Positions 7,336 through 14,275 of a stretch of 20,335 nucleotides of DNA are shown here, piece by piece (within the stretch, counting starts at the first letter, position 1; each line of letters opens with the position of its first letter). A model generated the notes under the pieces. It saw only the letters and a program-made list of their open reading frames with translations. It did not search any database and was not told the DNA's origin. Made by a program: the position numbers and the translations under genes. The stretch is from positions 1 to 20,335 of the IMG/VR virus record IMGVR_UViG_2162886007_000119; one strand, 5' to 3'. Origin of the DNA: a virus.

Positions 7336-9378
7336 TCAGTACCCTTTAGCCTGAATAATTACAGCGACTTGCCCGATGCTGCCGTAAGCCCTGTTTGCCA
7401 TGACAACACAGCCCGTATTTGTTTTTGAGATCAGTTGGAACATCCCTTCCGTATTGCTACTACCGTTGGCGTTTAATGTACTGACCGAAACTGATAAGCA
7501 GGCTGACGGAAACGCTTTAGGGAATGTGATCGTCTGCGTCGTCTCGCTGGTCATTGTCGCCCCCTGCACCCACTGCTCAATAATGCCGGTACTTCCGCAT
7601 TGCCACCATCCATTCGCCGCCTTTGATGCCGAGTTTGGTGCAGCAAACGAGCCTTTGGGCTGAAAACGTCCGTCGCTTTCGGCTTTGGTATACGCCCCCG
7701 TACGCGGCATATATCCCGCATCTGATTGTGCTTTTGTGTAGTAGCGAGCATCAAAGTTGCTGTAATCTGATGGCACAAATTGACCGGAGCCTGTGATACC
7801 ACCGTTCACAGCGAGACCGTGCCCCATGGTCACTTTGCCGGTTGAAATTTCGACATAAAATGGACGCAGGCTGTTATATGGTCCGAGCGGGTCGAGGGAG
7901 TTTGTCAACATCAGATAAAGTCTGTTGCCGTCGTTTCGCCAGAATGTTCCGTAATTCCCATAGGCAATTCGGTAACTGTTTGCGCTATCACTCATTAACT
8001 CAGATCGAAATCTAGCCCGAGCTGGTGTAAGACTGAATTCAGTAATGGCATCCGTATTCCCGGTTGCGATTCTGTACTCTTGTCCCTGAACCGTCTCATG
8101 CCAGATGGTATCACCCGTTCCGCCACGCATTTTTCGAAGATAGTTTTTACCTCCGGTAGGCCCACCTGAAAGTGATGAAAAATTGTAGGTTGCCGAGGGA
8201 ATTCCATCCTGATTAAGCGTTCCAGTCATGCTATCACCAGCTTTTGCCACTTTACTGGTGTCAGGGTTTTTATCAGTGAAAACATACTGATAGTCTTTAC
8301 TACCCGTCGCGATCGCCCCATCCCATCGAATAGCGACTTTCCCTTTGGGATCGGATGGAATAATAAGGTGACGGCTTTGTTTTACCGCACCACCATCCTG
8401 ATAAAGCGTGAAGGTATAGGCGTAAGGCCCACCACTCACGGCGTGCGTCCAGAAACCGGAAGGCAAATCCGTCGGGATATTGTCATAACTGTTACTCGCT
8501 ACAGCTGGCGTTCGGGGTGCTACCCCACCTAACCCCATCCAGCCAGTCACCGGTACTCTCCCGGCAGTCGTGTCTATCATTGAGGTGACAACATCAGCTT
8601 TTGCCGCCGTTCCCAGACTCCTTTTAACACCGGCCAGTTCATCATTGACGGTTTTCACCGCTTTCGGTGTCGCGGCGAGCGACTCAGACACACTGTCGGT
8701 CGCGCTACTGAGCTGGACAATCCCCTTCTGCGCCGTGGTCGCGTCCTGAGCCGTATACTTCGCGCTGGCAAAGTCATAGACTGCTTTAACCGCTTTCGGT
8801 GTGGCTGCAAGCGTCTCAGACGTGCTGTCGGTCGCACTGCTTAACTGCGTGAAGCCTTTTTCTTTCAGCGTGGCGTCAGGGTGGCGACGTGATTGCTCAT
8901 GCTCTGCGAGCCTGTCGTCGACGTAATCCTGCGTTGCCATCACAAGCGTAGTATCGATGGACAGCTCTACCGTCTCGATATCGCTCACCATGATTACCAT
9001 CCGCAGCGTCTGCGCGCGCCCTGACCCTTCCGCCAGCTCGGGCTTGTAGCTTTCTGCCATATTGCCTACCGCAATCAGCGTGCCGGTGTCATCGTAAAGC
9101 CCCATTTCACGCAGCCAAAAACCGCCGGTCTCTGGCGGAATTACCAGCTCCGCGACGACATAGTTTTTGTGCTTTTTATCCTGGCTGATTTTATTCAGCG
9201 CATGACGCCAGACCTCATTGACCAGTTTTGTCTGGCTGGCGTTTGGCTCGGGCAGCGTACCGCCACCATCCCCGACGGCCATCGCCACAAAATTGACTTT
9301 CTTCCCGTTCGGGACGCTCGCCGCCGCCAGCTTTTCAGCACCGGCTTTGGTGATAACGGTTTTATATTTTACTGTCAT
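7336..9378 (-). CDS. H: Tail fibre protein (gpH)
   Basis: This 680-residue protein (P2 H, 669) is the receptor-binding fibre. Residues 1 to about 155 are the conserved P2 attachment domain (TVKYKTVITKAGAEKLAAA, then GGFWLREMGLYDD and LVMATQDYVDDRLAEH). Two phage fibre repeats lie at residues 174 to 200 and 218 to 244. The middle is variable. The C-terminal 100 residues (NGWWQCGSTGIIEQW, then ITFPKAFPSACLSV and GQVAVIIQAKGY) are of the gp53/gp37-like tip type found in many enteric phages. The tip sets the host or killing range. No invertase or second fibre cassette is present. Confidence 0.94.
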   Translation of the reverse strand: MTVKYKTVITKAGAEKLAAASVPNGKKVNFVAMAVGDGGGTLPEPNASQTKLVNEVWRHALNKISQDKKHKNYVVAELVIPPETGGFWLREMGLYDDTGTLIAVGNMAESYKPELAEGSGRAQTLRMVIMVSDIETVELSIDTTLVMATQDYVDDRLAEHEQSRRHPDATLKEKGFTQLSSATDSTSETLAATPKAVKAVYDFASAKYTAQDATTAQKGIVQLSSATDSVSESLAATPKAVKTVNDELAGVKRSLGTAAKADVVTSMIDTTAGRVPVTGWMGLGGVAPRTPAVASNSYDNIPTDLPSGFWTHAVSGGPYAYTFTLYQDGGAVKQSRHLIIPSDPKGKVAIRWDGAIATGSKDYQYVFTDKNPDTSKVAKAGDSMTGTLNQDGIPSATYNFSSLSGGPTGGKNYLRKMRGGTGDTIWHETVQGQEYRIATGNTDAITEFSLTPARARFRSELMSDSANSYRIAYGNYGTFWRNDGNRLYLMLTNSLDPLGPYNSLRPFYVEISTGKVTMGHGLAVNGGITGSGQFVPSDYSNFDARYYTKAQSDAGYMPRTGAYTKAESDGRFQPKGSFAAPNSASKAANGWWQCGSTGIIEQWVQGATMTSETTQTITFPKAFPSACLSVSVSTLNANGSSNTEGMFQLISKTNTGCVVMANRAYGSIGQVAVIIQAKGY
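8647..8859 (-). repeat. Two fibre repeats within H
   Basis: Two 27-residue units (8779..8859 and 8647..8727) share KG--QLSSATDS-SE-LAATPKAVK-V, with a period of 44 residues (132 bases). They are the usual shaft repeat of P2-like fibres and could serve as recombination points for exchanging fibre tips. Confidence 0.8.
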
Positions 9379-9389
9379 TGTGCTCTCAC

Positions 9390-9920
9390 TTATCCGGGGT
9401 AAACCGTGGTGATATCGCCGTCATAGTTCAGGGCGCCGTAATACAGATGCCCCGGAATATCCTGAATAATATTCAGACCAATAAGATGACGGCTGGCTGG
9501 TTTTGCATCGGCAATCAGCCTTTCCATTTCGTAATACATTTCCTCGGTGATGCCGGTCTCTAACACGCCGATATCGAGGCGGAATGTGCCGGGCGGGTCG
9601 TTCGTTTCCCACCATTCCGTCACGTTAATCAGATACCCGAGCGGCTCGACAACACGGCGCACCGCACCAATCGTCCCTTTGTGCGCATGGATAAACCACG
9701 CCGCACGGATCACCTCGCGTTTGGTTTCTTCCGGCCAGCTCTCATCCCAGCGGTCGACAGAAAACGCCCAGGCAAGCCACGGCAGCAGATTTGCCGGGCA
9801 GGTATCGGGACTCCAGAGACGGCGCAGGGGGATCGGCGTATTTTCGATATCTGCACAGGCGCGTGCCGCCGCCACCTCAAGCGGCGAGGAGCCGACCGGC
9901 AACAGGCGGGCGTCACTCAT
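9390..9920 (-). CDS. I: Baseplate protein gpI
   Basis: From the ATG at 9920 this is 176 residues, the P2 length. The start MSDARLLPVGSSPLEVAAA, the segments TCPANLLPWLAWAFSVDRWD and KGTIGAVRRVVEPLGYLINV, and the end DGDITTVYPG are P2-like throughout. It forms the baseplate wedge with W and J. An in-frame ATG lies one codon upstream, but the family start favours 9920. It overlaps J by eight bases. Confidence 0.95.
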   Translation of the reverse strand: MSDARLLPVGSSPLEVAAARACADIENTPIPLRRLWSPDTCPANLLPWLAWAFSVDRWDESWPEETKREVIRAAWFIHAHKGTIGAVRRVVEPLGYLINVTEWWETNDPPGTFRLDIGVLETGITEEMYYEMERLIADAKPASRHLIGLNIIQDIPGHLYYGALNYDGDITTVYPG

Positions 9921-10821
9921 CATTGCCCCCGATGGTTACGCTATATTCACTGCACCAGGAAGCCTGCGTACTATCGAGTACGATGTCAGCCAACGGTGCG
10001 GCCAGCTCAACACGTTGCACCCCCTCAACGTGAAGGGCGGCATAAATAGCCGATTTACGGATATCACGCCCGAGACGGTGCTGGGCGCTGATATAACTCT
10101 TAAGCTTCGCCTTTGCTGCACTGAGCACCGGCTCGCTTTCAGGGCCTGGATAAAGAAATAGTGAGGCGTCGACTTTATAGTCAATAATATTTGCCGATTG
10201 CACTGTGACGCGATCGGCGACAGGCCTTACGTCCTCATCATTGAGAGCATTTCGGATGACGGCGAGCAGTTCTTCTGAGGCCACGCCATTATTTTCGCGA
10301 GACAATACCGAAATGGTCACGTTCGCAGGCTCGGGGCTAATAACAGAAATATCCGCAACCCTGCCGTCAGCACTGCGGCCATGAAATTGATATGCACCGG
10401 TTGAGCCAGCCACACTCATTCCCTCAAAGGCTTGCTGGATACGCAGGCGATAATCGGTATCAGCTTCCATCACCGCAGGCGTGGGCGGTAGCGAGGACTC
10501 ATCTCCTGGGGTGATGACAAGACGTGTGACGTTATAATTTGCACCAATATTATCGAGATCATTTCCGGCGGCGTAGGCCAACATGACCGCACGCGCCGCT
10601 TCATTAACATGCTGACGCCAGATGACTTCCCGGTAAGCATTTTCCTGCAACAGCTTCACAATGGGCTCAGATTCAAGCGTCAGAGTACGTGCAATAGCCT
10701 CCTGCTGATCTTCGGGATACAGGGAGATGAGGGTCGCCTTTCGTTCTGCAAGAAGGATTTCATAATTCAGCTCTTCCACGACATCGGGGGCGGCGAGCTG
10801 GCTTAGATCTACAATAGCCAT
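9913..10821 (-). CDS. J: Baseplate wedge protein gpJ
   Basis: At 302 residues this equals P2 gpJ, a gp6-like baseplate_J family protein. Typical parts are MAIVDLSQLAAPDVVEELNYE at the N-terminus, the central FEGMSVAGSTGAYQFHGRSA and the C-terminal RLGRDIRKSAIYAALHVEGV-RVEL. Wedge proteins W, J and I surround the hub and trigger sheath contraction. It is intact, lies five bases after W and overlaps I. Confidence 0.95.
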   Translation of the reverse strand: MAIVDLSQLAAPDVVEELNYEILLAERKATLISLYPEDQQEAIARTLTLESEPIVKLLQENAYREVIWRQHVNEAARAVMLAYAAGNDLDNIGANYNVTRLVITPGDESSLPPTPAVMEADTDYRLRIQQAFEGMSVAGSTGAYQFHGRSADGRVADISVISPEPANVTISVLSRENNGVASEELLAVIRNALNDEDVRPVADRVTVQSANIIDYKVDASLFLYPGPESEPVLSAAKAKLKSYISAQHRLGRDIRKSAIYAALHVEGVQRVELAAPLADIVLDSTQASWCSEYSVTIGGNDE

Positions 10822-10826
10822 AACGT

Positions 10827-11177
10827 TTAACTCAGTGGAATGGTTAGGGAAAAAGGCTGGCCTGAAGTCGAGCGTGCGCCAGTAATATCGACAAACAGCG
10901 CTCCGTCATCGTTAGGGTGTTCAAAGATGATGGTCGAGAGACTCACACGAGGCTCCCACTTCTGAATCGCGGAGTAGCACGCAGCCATAATCTGCAGGCG
11001 CAACGCCGGGGTATGCGGCTGGTCAATCAATGCTGACAACAAGGATCCGTACTCACGTCGCATGACGCGTGAGCCAACCGGCGTGACCAGAATGTCGCGC
11101 ACGCTTTGCCTGATATGGTCGGCCTCAGAAATACTGAGTCCGGTTTGGCTGTTCATTCCAAGATAGCGCACTGTCAT
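10827..11177 (-). CDS. W: Baseplate wedge protein gpW (gp25-like)
   Basis: This 116-residue protein (P2 W, 115) has the gp25/lysozyme-like wedge pattern: MNSQTGLSISEADHIRQSVR, then ILVTPVGSRVMRREYGS, with the EPR motif (KWEPRV) near residue 75 that is universal in contractile injection systems. The start overlaps the V stop as ATGA (11177..11174), so the two are coupled. Confidence 0.95.
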   Translation of the reverse strand: MTVRYLGMNSQTGLSISEADHIRQSVRDILVTPVGSRVMRREYGSLLSALIDQPHTPALRLQIMAACYSAIQKWEPRVSLSTIIFEHPNDDGALFVDITGARSTSGQPFSLTIPLS

Positions 11178-11815
11178 TTGGTCTCCTTCGTCCAGCTCCC
11201 GCCGCTCTGCACATTGCCGTGTGCATGGTCATCCACCTGCACGCCGTTGGAGGTAAATTTCCCGCCGGTGTGCTCGATGTCTCCTCTCATCGTCCCGCCC
11301 TTCTGCACTTCGAGTGAGCCGGTAATCAGCTTGTTGGTACAGACCACCTCGGGTGTATCGAGGGTGATGCGGGTTTCAGCTTTAACCAGCACAACAGGGA
11401 CGCTGGCCGTGATGGACTCGCTAGCCGTGATGTTGGCGGTTGTGATCCCGGAGACAGTAAGCGCCCCATTTTCTGGTTCGTACTCAATCATTGCCCCATC
11501 AGGAAATGAGACGTGAAACGCATCAGGAGAAGCAGAGGGGGCAGGATGGTCATCCGAGAAAATACCCGGTAGCACAAAGGCGGTGTCGAGCTCGCCGCCA
11601 ATGGCAAGAACCAGTACCTGCTCGCCAACGGAAGGCGCCCACCACACCCGCGCGCGGCCAGCACGACAGGTCAGCCAATTGAGCCACGTAGTTTTCATCC
11701 CTCCGGTCTGGACGCGACAGAGCCCCTCCTGAAGAGAGACATCTGTTACTACGCCGATGCGGATAAGATTACGGATTGCACGAGCGATACCGTGGATTGA
11801 AGTTAGCGTATTCAT
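11174..11815 (-). CDS. V: Baseplate spike protein gpV
   Basis: This 213-residue protein (P2 V, 211) is the membrane-piercing spike. The N-terminal OB-fold part contains CRVQTGGMKTTWLNWLT and WWAPSVGEQVLVLAIGGELD. The C-terminal beta-helix carries TLDTPEVVCTNKLITGSLEV and KGGTMRGDIEHTGG. The C-terminal DDHAHGN holds an HxH motif like that binding iron at the P2 spike tip. No Shine-Dalgarno sequence is seen before this ATG. The frame is open upstream, but no better start is visible, and the P2 product starts with the same MNTL. It heads the V-W-J-I-H-G operon. Confidence 0.94.
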   Translation of the reverse strand: MNTLTSIHGIARAIRNLIRIGVVTDVSLQEGLCRVQTGGMKTTWLNWLTCRAGRARVWWAPSVGEQVLVLAIGGELDTAFVLPGIFSDDHPAPSASPDAFHVSFPDGAMIEYEPENGALTVSGITTANITASESITASVPVVLVKAETRITLDTPEVVCTNKLITGSLEVQKGGTMRGDIEHTGGKFTSNGVQVDDHAHGNVQSGGSWTKETK

Positions 11816-12048
11816 GAGGAGAGAATGCCGAGGGTTCAGAGCAGCAGCAATGAGGCTAAGTTTTCTGCTGGATGAAACAACAATTTGCGACCGCAGGGCA
11901 TGATAATTTACAGGCGTAAAACAACACCCTGAGCGCTAAACACGCTATCGCCGAGAAAAGACAATCCTCTAAATATAAATCCAGGTCATTAAGTTCATTT
12001 CAGAACCCATACGGTATCGTTTTTACTCAGACTTCTATCACCTGCAAT
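11816..12048 (-). other. Gap in place of gene S; candidate V promoter
   Basis: P2 and 186 have the tail completion gene S (150 residues in P2) between R and V. Here 233 bases separate the two genes and no frame longer than about 30 codons with S-like sequence is seen. The minus strand has TGT-N12-ATA (11963..11946) centred about 61 bases before the likely start point of a TATCAT -10 (11905..11900), a possible Ogr-dependent V promoter. The promoter call is tentative. Confidence 0.5.
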
Positions 12049-12516
12049 TTACTCACTCCACTGGCTGACGAGTTCCCCATTAATGTACAACTCTTTAGGC
12101 CGAGTAACAGGTGCAGGTAACGGTGGTTCAGGAGAATAACTGGCGCGTAATGTGCCATTTTCCTCTGTGACAAGAATCCGCTCGGTCAATTGCAGACTGA
12201 AGCTAATATCTTTACTTTCATCATCATTCATGACTATCTGAAAGAGATAGCCATTTTTACGCCCTTCATCCAGCGTGAAAATATCAGGTTGATTTTCCCG
12301 AAGCCAAGCTAACAGCGGCACGAAAAGTTGATTGGATTCGCCGACAAAATTTTTAACAAGACCTTTCAGGGTATATTTCTTTTCAAATGATAATGAGACG
12401 GAGAGACGTGCATCAATATTTCCGTTCTCAACAGAGAAGCGCAACATTTCTGGGTGAGCACTTAGCTGTGGAATAGCGTCAATTAATGCCTGACGTAAGC
12501 TATTTGGTTTATTCAT
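12049..12516 (-). CDS. R: Tail completion protein gpR
   Basis: At 155 residues this has the length of P2 gpR. The segments LRQALIDAIP, SLSFEKKYTL, VPLLAWLRENQPDIFTLDEGRKNGY, LTERILV and the C-terminal VTRPKELYINGELVSQW are P2-like. In P2, R and S are both needed to complete the tail for joining to heads. Here R survives without S. It overlaps the lysC end by eight bases. Confidence 0.93.
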   Translation of the reverse strand: MNKPNSLRQALIDAIPQLSAHPEMLRFSVENGNIDARLSVSLSFEKKYTLKGLVKNFVGESNQLFVPLLAWLRENQPDIFTLDEGRKNGYLFQIVMNDDESKDISFSLQLTERILVTEENGTLRASYSPEPPLPAPVTRPKELYINGELVSQWSE

Positions 12517-12769
12517 TACTTTTACCCTGACACTCTTTGATGGTTTCGATTTGCAGCGCGCAGGTAATCAATGCCTGCTCAAGCCTGCGTATATCTGCAC
12601 TGAGATCGCCATTAGTCATCGGTTCGCTGCCTGGCATTGGGCATGAGCTCACTCTCGGGCAGGTGTTGTAGACAGCGTGCAGCGGAGGCACAGCCGGTGC
12701 GGGTGTGCAAGCGGCGCACCACATCAGGCAGACGGTCACGGTACCAACGGCGTAAAGTTTCATTTTCAT
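12509..12769 (-). CDS. lysC: Outer-membrane spanin lipoprotein (Rz1-like, LysC)
   Basis: This 86-residue protein starts inside lysB in another frame, the usual nested arrangement of spanin pairs. It has a signal peptide with a basic start (MKMKLYAVG) and a lipobox-like CAAC ending at Cys21, followed by a proline-rich stretch (TPAPAVPP). Further cysteines could crosslink dimers. The lipobox is not canonical, since Cys occupies -3. o-Spanins link to the i-spanin and fuse the two membranes in the last step of lysis. Confidence 0.85.
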   Translation of the reverse strand: MKMKLYAVGTVTVCLMWCAACTPAPAVPPLHAVYNTCPRVSSCPMPGSEPMTNGDLSADIRRLEQALITCALQIETIKECQGKSNE

Positions 12770-13037
12770 TCATCAACCTTGTAATAGTCTCCTCACGCTT
12801 TGCCCGCTGCTCACTCAACATTGAAAGTTCGTCACGCAGCCTGACCTGCGCGTTTTCATTATCTCGGGCTACTCGCAGTGAGACAGAGAGTTGATTTTTC
12901 AGGTTTGCAATAATGTTTTTTTGCTCGCCAGCAACTTGATTTACTTTTTCGAATGATCGAGAAAGGTTCTGATTTTCGCGGCTCAACCACAGTACTGAGG
13001 CAAGCAGCCCGGCCAGTATAAGTAGCAGGACTTTCAT
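12612..13037 (-). CDS. lysB: Inner-membrane spanin (Rz-like, LysB)
   Basis: From ATG 13037 this is 141 residues, as I recall the length of P2 LysB. It has one N-terminal membrane segment (LLLILAGLLASVLWL), then a long charged coiled coil rich in Glu, Asn, Gln and Arg (residues 20 to 100), then RRWYRDRLPDVVRRLHTR, typical of the family. The start overlaps the endolysin stop as ATGA. An in-frame ATG six codons upstream lies inside the endolysin gene and lacks support. The partner lysC is embedded in its 3' half. Confidence 0.9.
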   Translation of the reverse strand: MKVLLLILAGLLASVLWLSRENQNLSRSFEKVNQVAGEQKNIIANLKNQLSVSLRVARDNENAQVRLRDELSMLSEQRAKREETITRLMNENETLRRWYRDRLPDVVRRLHTRTGCASAARCLQHLPESELMPNARQRTDD

Positions 13038-13543
13038 GGAATCCCTTTGATGCAATATGCTTTTTCCCGTATACGTCGATTCTCAAGACCAGTATTCCTG
13101 ATACCTTTCACAAATACCCAGCGCGGAAACTGATCGCATGCCTGCTGCCACTGCTGGCGCTGAACAAATGACATCAGCGTCGACCGGCATGCGGCTCCCG
13201 CGCCAACGTTAAAGGCAAAACTCACCAACGAGTCATATATACGAGGGGGTATTTCGGCTGACACACACGCAGAAAGTCTCTTCTCGACATTGCGCACATC
13301 AGCAACAAGATTTACAGCCGCTTCGCGTTCACTGATATCTTCTTTTGGCACAACGCCAGCCGTATGGCCAATACCTGATGTCCACACACCCGCACTGCAC
13401 TGATAAGGTCTCAGCCGACAGCCCTCAAGATCGGCAATCAGCGCTAATCCCTCAGGAGACGTTTTCAGCAAATGAAAGTCCGGCAGCAGGGCTGCGAACA
13501 TCAGCACGCTGGCTACACTGCAGCGCTTAATGATTGAATTCAC
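13034..13543 (-). CDS. K: SAR endolysin of the P1 Lyz type (GH24 muramidase)
   Basis: From GTG 13543 (AAGG seven to eight bases upstream) this is 169 residues. A weakly hydrophobic N-terminal segment (CSVASVLMFAALLP) acts as a signal-arrest-release anchor. The catalytic triad is E40-x8-C49-x5-T55 within EGCRLRPYQCSAGVWT, the GH24 pattern. C8 in the anchor, C42 and C49 match P1 Lyz C13, C44 and C51: there, a C44-C51 disulphide keeps the membrane-tethered enzyme off, and C13 swaps in on release. ATG at 13558 is another possible start. P2 itself has a K of a different type. The gene overlaps Y by 17 bases. Confidence 0.88.
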   Translation of the reverse strand: MNSIIKRCSVASVLMFAALLPDFHLLKTSPEGLALIADLEGCRLRPYQCSAGVWTSGIGHTAGVVPKEDISEREAAVNLVADVRNVEKRLSACVSAEIPPRIYDSLVSFAFNVGAGAACRSTLMSFVQRQQWQQACDQFPRWVFVKGIRNTGLENRRIREKAYCIKGIP

Positions 13544-13748
13544 GAATCGCCTTCTCATCAAACCCGAGTGAGGTCAGATAACGGTATGTTTTGCGCTTAA
13601 ACCAGTAATTCGTCAGCGCCGTAAAAATGGCACACATCCCCCCCACGTAGAGTGCTACTTTTTCAGGTGACATTGCCCCAAAATAGGCGAGGCAAACGGC
13701 TAACCAGTAAGCTACAAACGTGGTGATTTTTTCCAGACTTAGTCCCAT
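13527..13748 (-). CDS. Y: Holin of the HP1 / phage_holin_2_3 type (gpY position)
   Basis: This 73-residue protein has two predicted membrane helices (TTFVAYWLAVCLAYFGA and VALYVGGMCAIFTALTNYWF) and a basic C-terminus. It is shorter than P2 Y (93) and looks like the small HP1-family holins of many enteric P2-like prophages. A SAR endolysin needs only membrane depolarisation, so a pinholin-like role is possible but not shown. Its start overlaps the X end. No lysA antiholin gene is seen. Confidence 0.82.
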   Translation of the reverse strand: MGLSLEKITTFVAYWLAVCLAYFGAMSPEKVALYVGGMCAIFTALTNYWFKRKTYRYLTSLGFDEKAIREFNH

Positions 13749-13942
13749 AAATGCACAGCCTCAGCTTTTGCTGCGCTATCAACCTCAGGAATTTCAATCG
13801 CCTTGCCGTGTGGCACAATAACGCCTGAAGCAGCAAGACCGGGATTTGCTTCTAACACTGTTTCAACGACGCCCTCTGTACGCCCGTAATAACGCGCACA
13901 AATAGCATCAAGCGTGTCCCCCTGCATTGCGTAGACCTTCAT
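13739..13942 (-). CDS. X: Tail protein gpX (LysM-like)
   Basis: From ATG 13942 this is 67 residues, the P2 gpX length. The sequence MKVYAMQGDTLDAICARYYG is P2-like, followed by RTEGVVETVLEANPG and a VPHG-AIEIPE segment, a short LysM fold. The start is preceded by GGGAG; a TTG one codon upstream is not preferred. In P2 the preceding gene is L (head completion). Here no L and no other head gene precedes it, so X is the first gene of the late block. Confidence 0.94.
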   Translation of the reverse strand: MKVYAMQGDTLDAICARYYGRTEGVVETVLEANPGLAASGVIVPHGKAIEIPEVDSAAKAEAVHLWD

Positions 13943-13974
13943 CAAATGCTCCCAACAAATGGATTTTCGGATCT

Positions 13975-14037
13975 AAGATAGTTTCCAGAGCAGGTGTTAA
14001 ATCGGCTACTGCTTACAGACGTGCAATCACGCGCACA
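13975..14037 (-). promoter_or_regulatory. Candidate Ogr-dependent late promoter upstream of X
   Basis: The minus strand has the palindrome TGTGC-N8-GCAC (14037..14021), which also fits TGT-N12-AC. Its centre is about 60 bases upstream of a start point near 13968 placed by TATCTT (13980..13975) as -10. P2 late promoters carry a TGT/ACA dyad bound by Ogr near -55. If real, it drives X through R without the head genes. Confidence 0.42.
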
Positions 14038-14140
14038 ACATTCCTTTATCGCTGGAAGCCCTCATATAAATGACAAAATACATAATGCCCGCCACTGATG
14101 AGACAATGAGCAGCGTAAATAAAATCAGGTGAACGTAGAG
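14027..14140 (-). pseudogene. Possible remnant of a small membrane protein
   Basis: A 37-codon open frame encodes LYVHLILFTLLIVSSVAGI followed by MYFVIYMRASSDKG, which looks like one membrane helix with a basic end. There is no start codon before the helix (TAG precedes it). A -1 shift near 14038 would extend it by about 35 codons of a cysteine-containing frame up to the X start. It may be a decayed gene at the deletion junction or chance. Confidence 0.22.
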
Positions 14141-14275
14141 CTACAGAAACGGAACGCTACAACTCTGGAGTGGAAAAATAAGGTTGGGGGCGTGCTAACA
14201 TATACTGCATTAACTATGTTCGTATCAGCAGCCCCTGTTTAGGGATATAACCTTTGATGGGCTGAGTATTAATAG

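Larger units (their letters stand above)
13943..14275. other. 333-base junction where cos and head genes Q-P-O-N-M-L are missing
   Basis: In P2 and 186 the order is A ... tum/cos ... Q, P, O, N, M, L, X. Here the tum stop and the X start are only 333 bases apart. No L, M, N, O, P or Q fragment is recognisable on either strand, and nothing like the 19-base P2/186 cos core is seen. The stretch holds a candidate late promoter (13975..14037) and a short hydrophobic open frame without a start. A CAGCCC/GGGCTG pair with an inner CCCT/AGGG pair lies near 14230..14265, past the tum stop, but without a T tract. Confidence 0.75.

Noticed and set aside
14150-14210. G-rich stretch near 14185 as a cos site
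   Set aside because: It does not contain the GGCG-GGCGGGGAAAGCA-type core of P2 or 186 cos.
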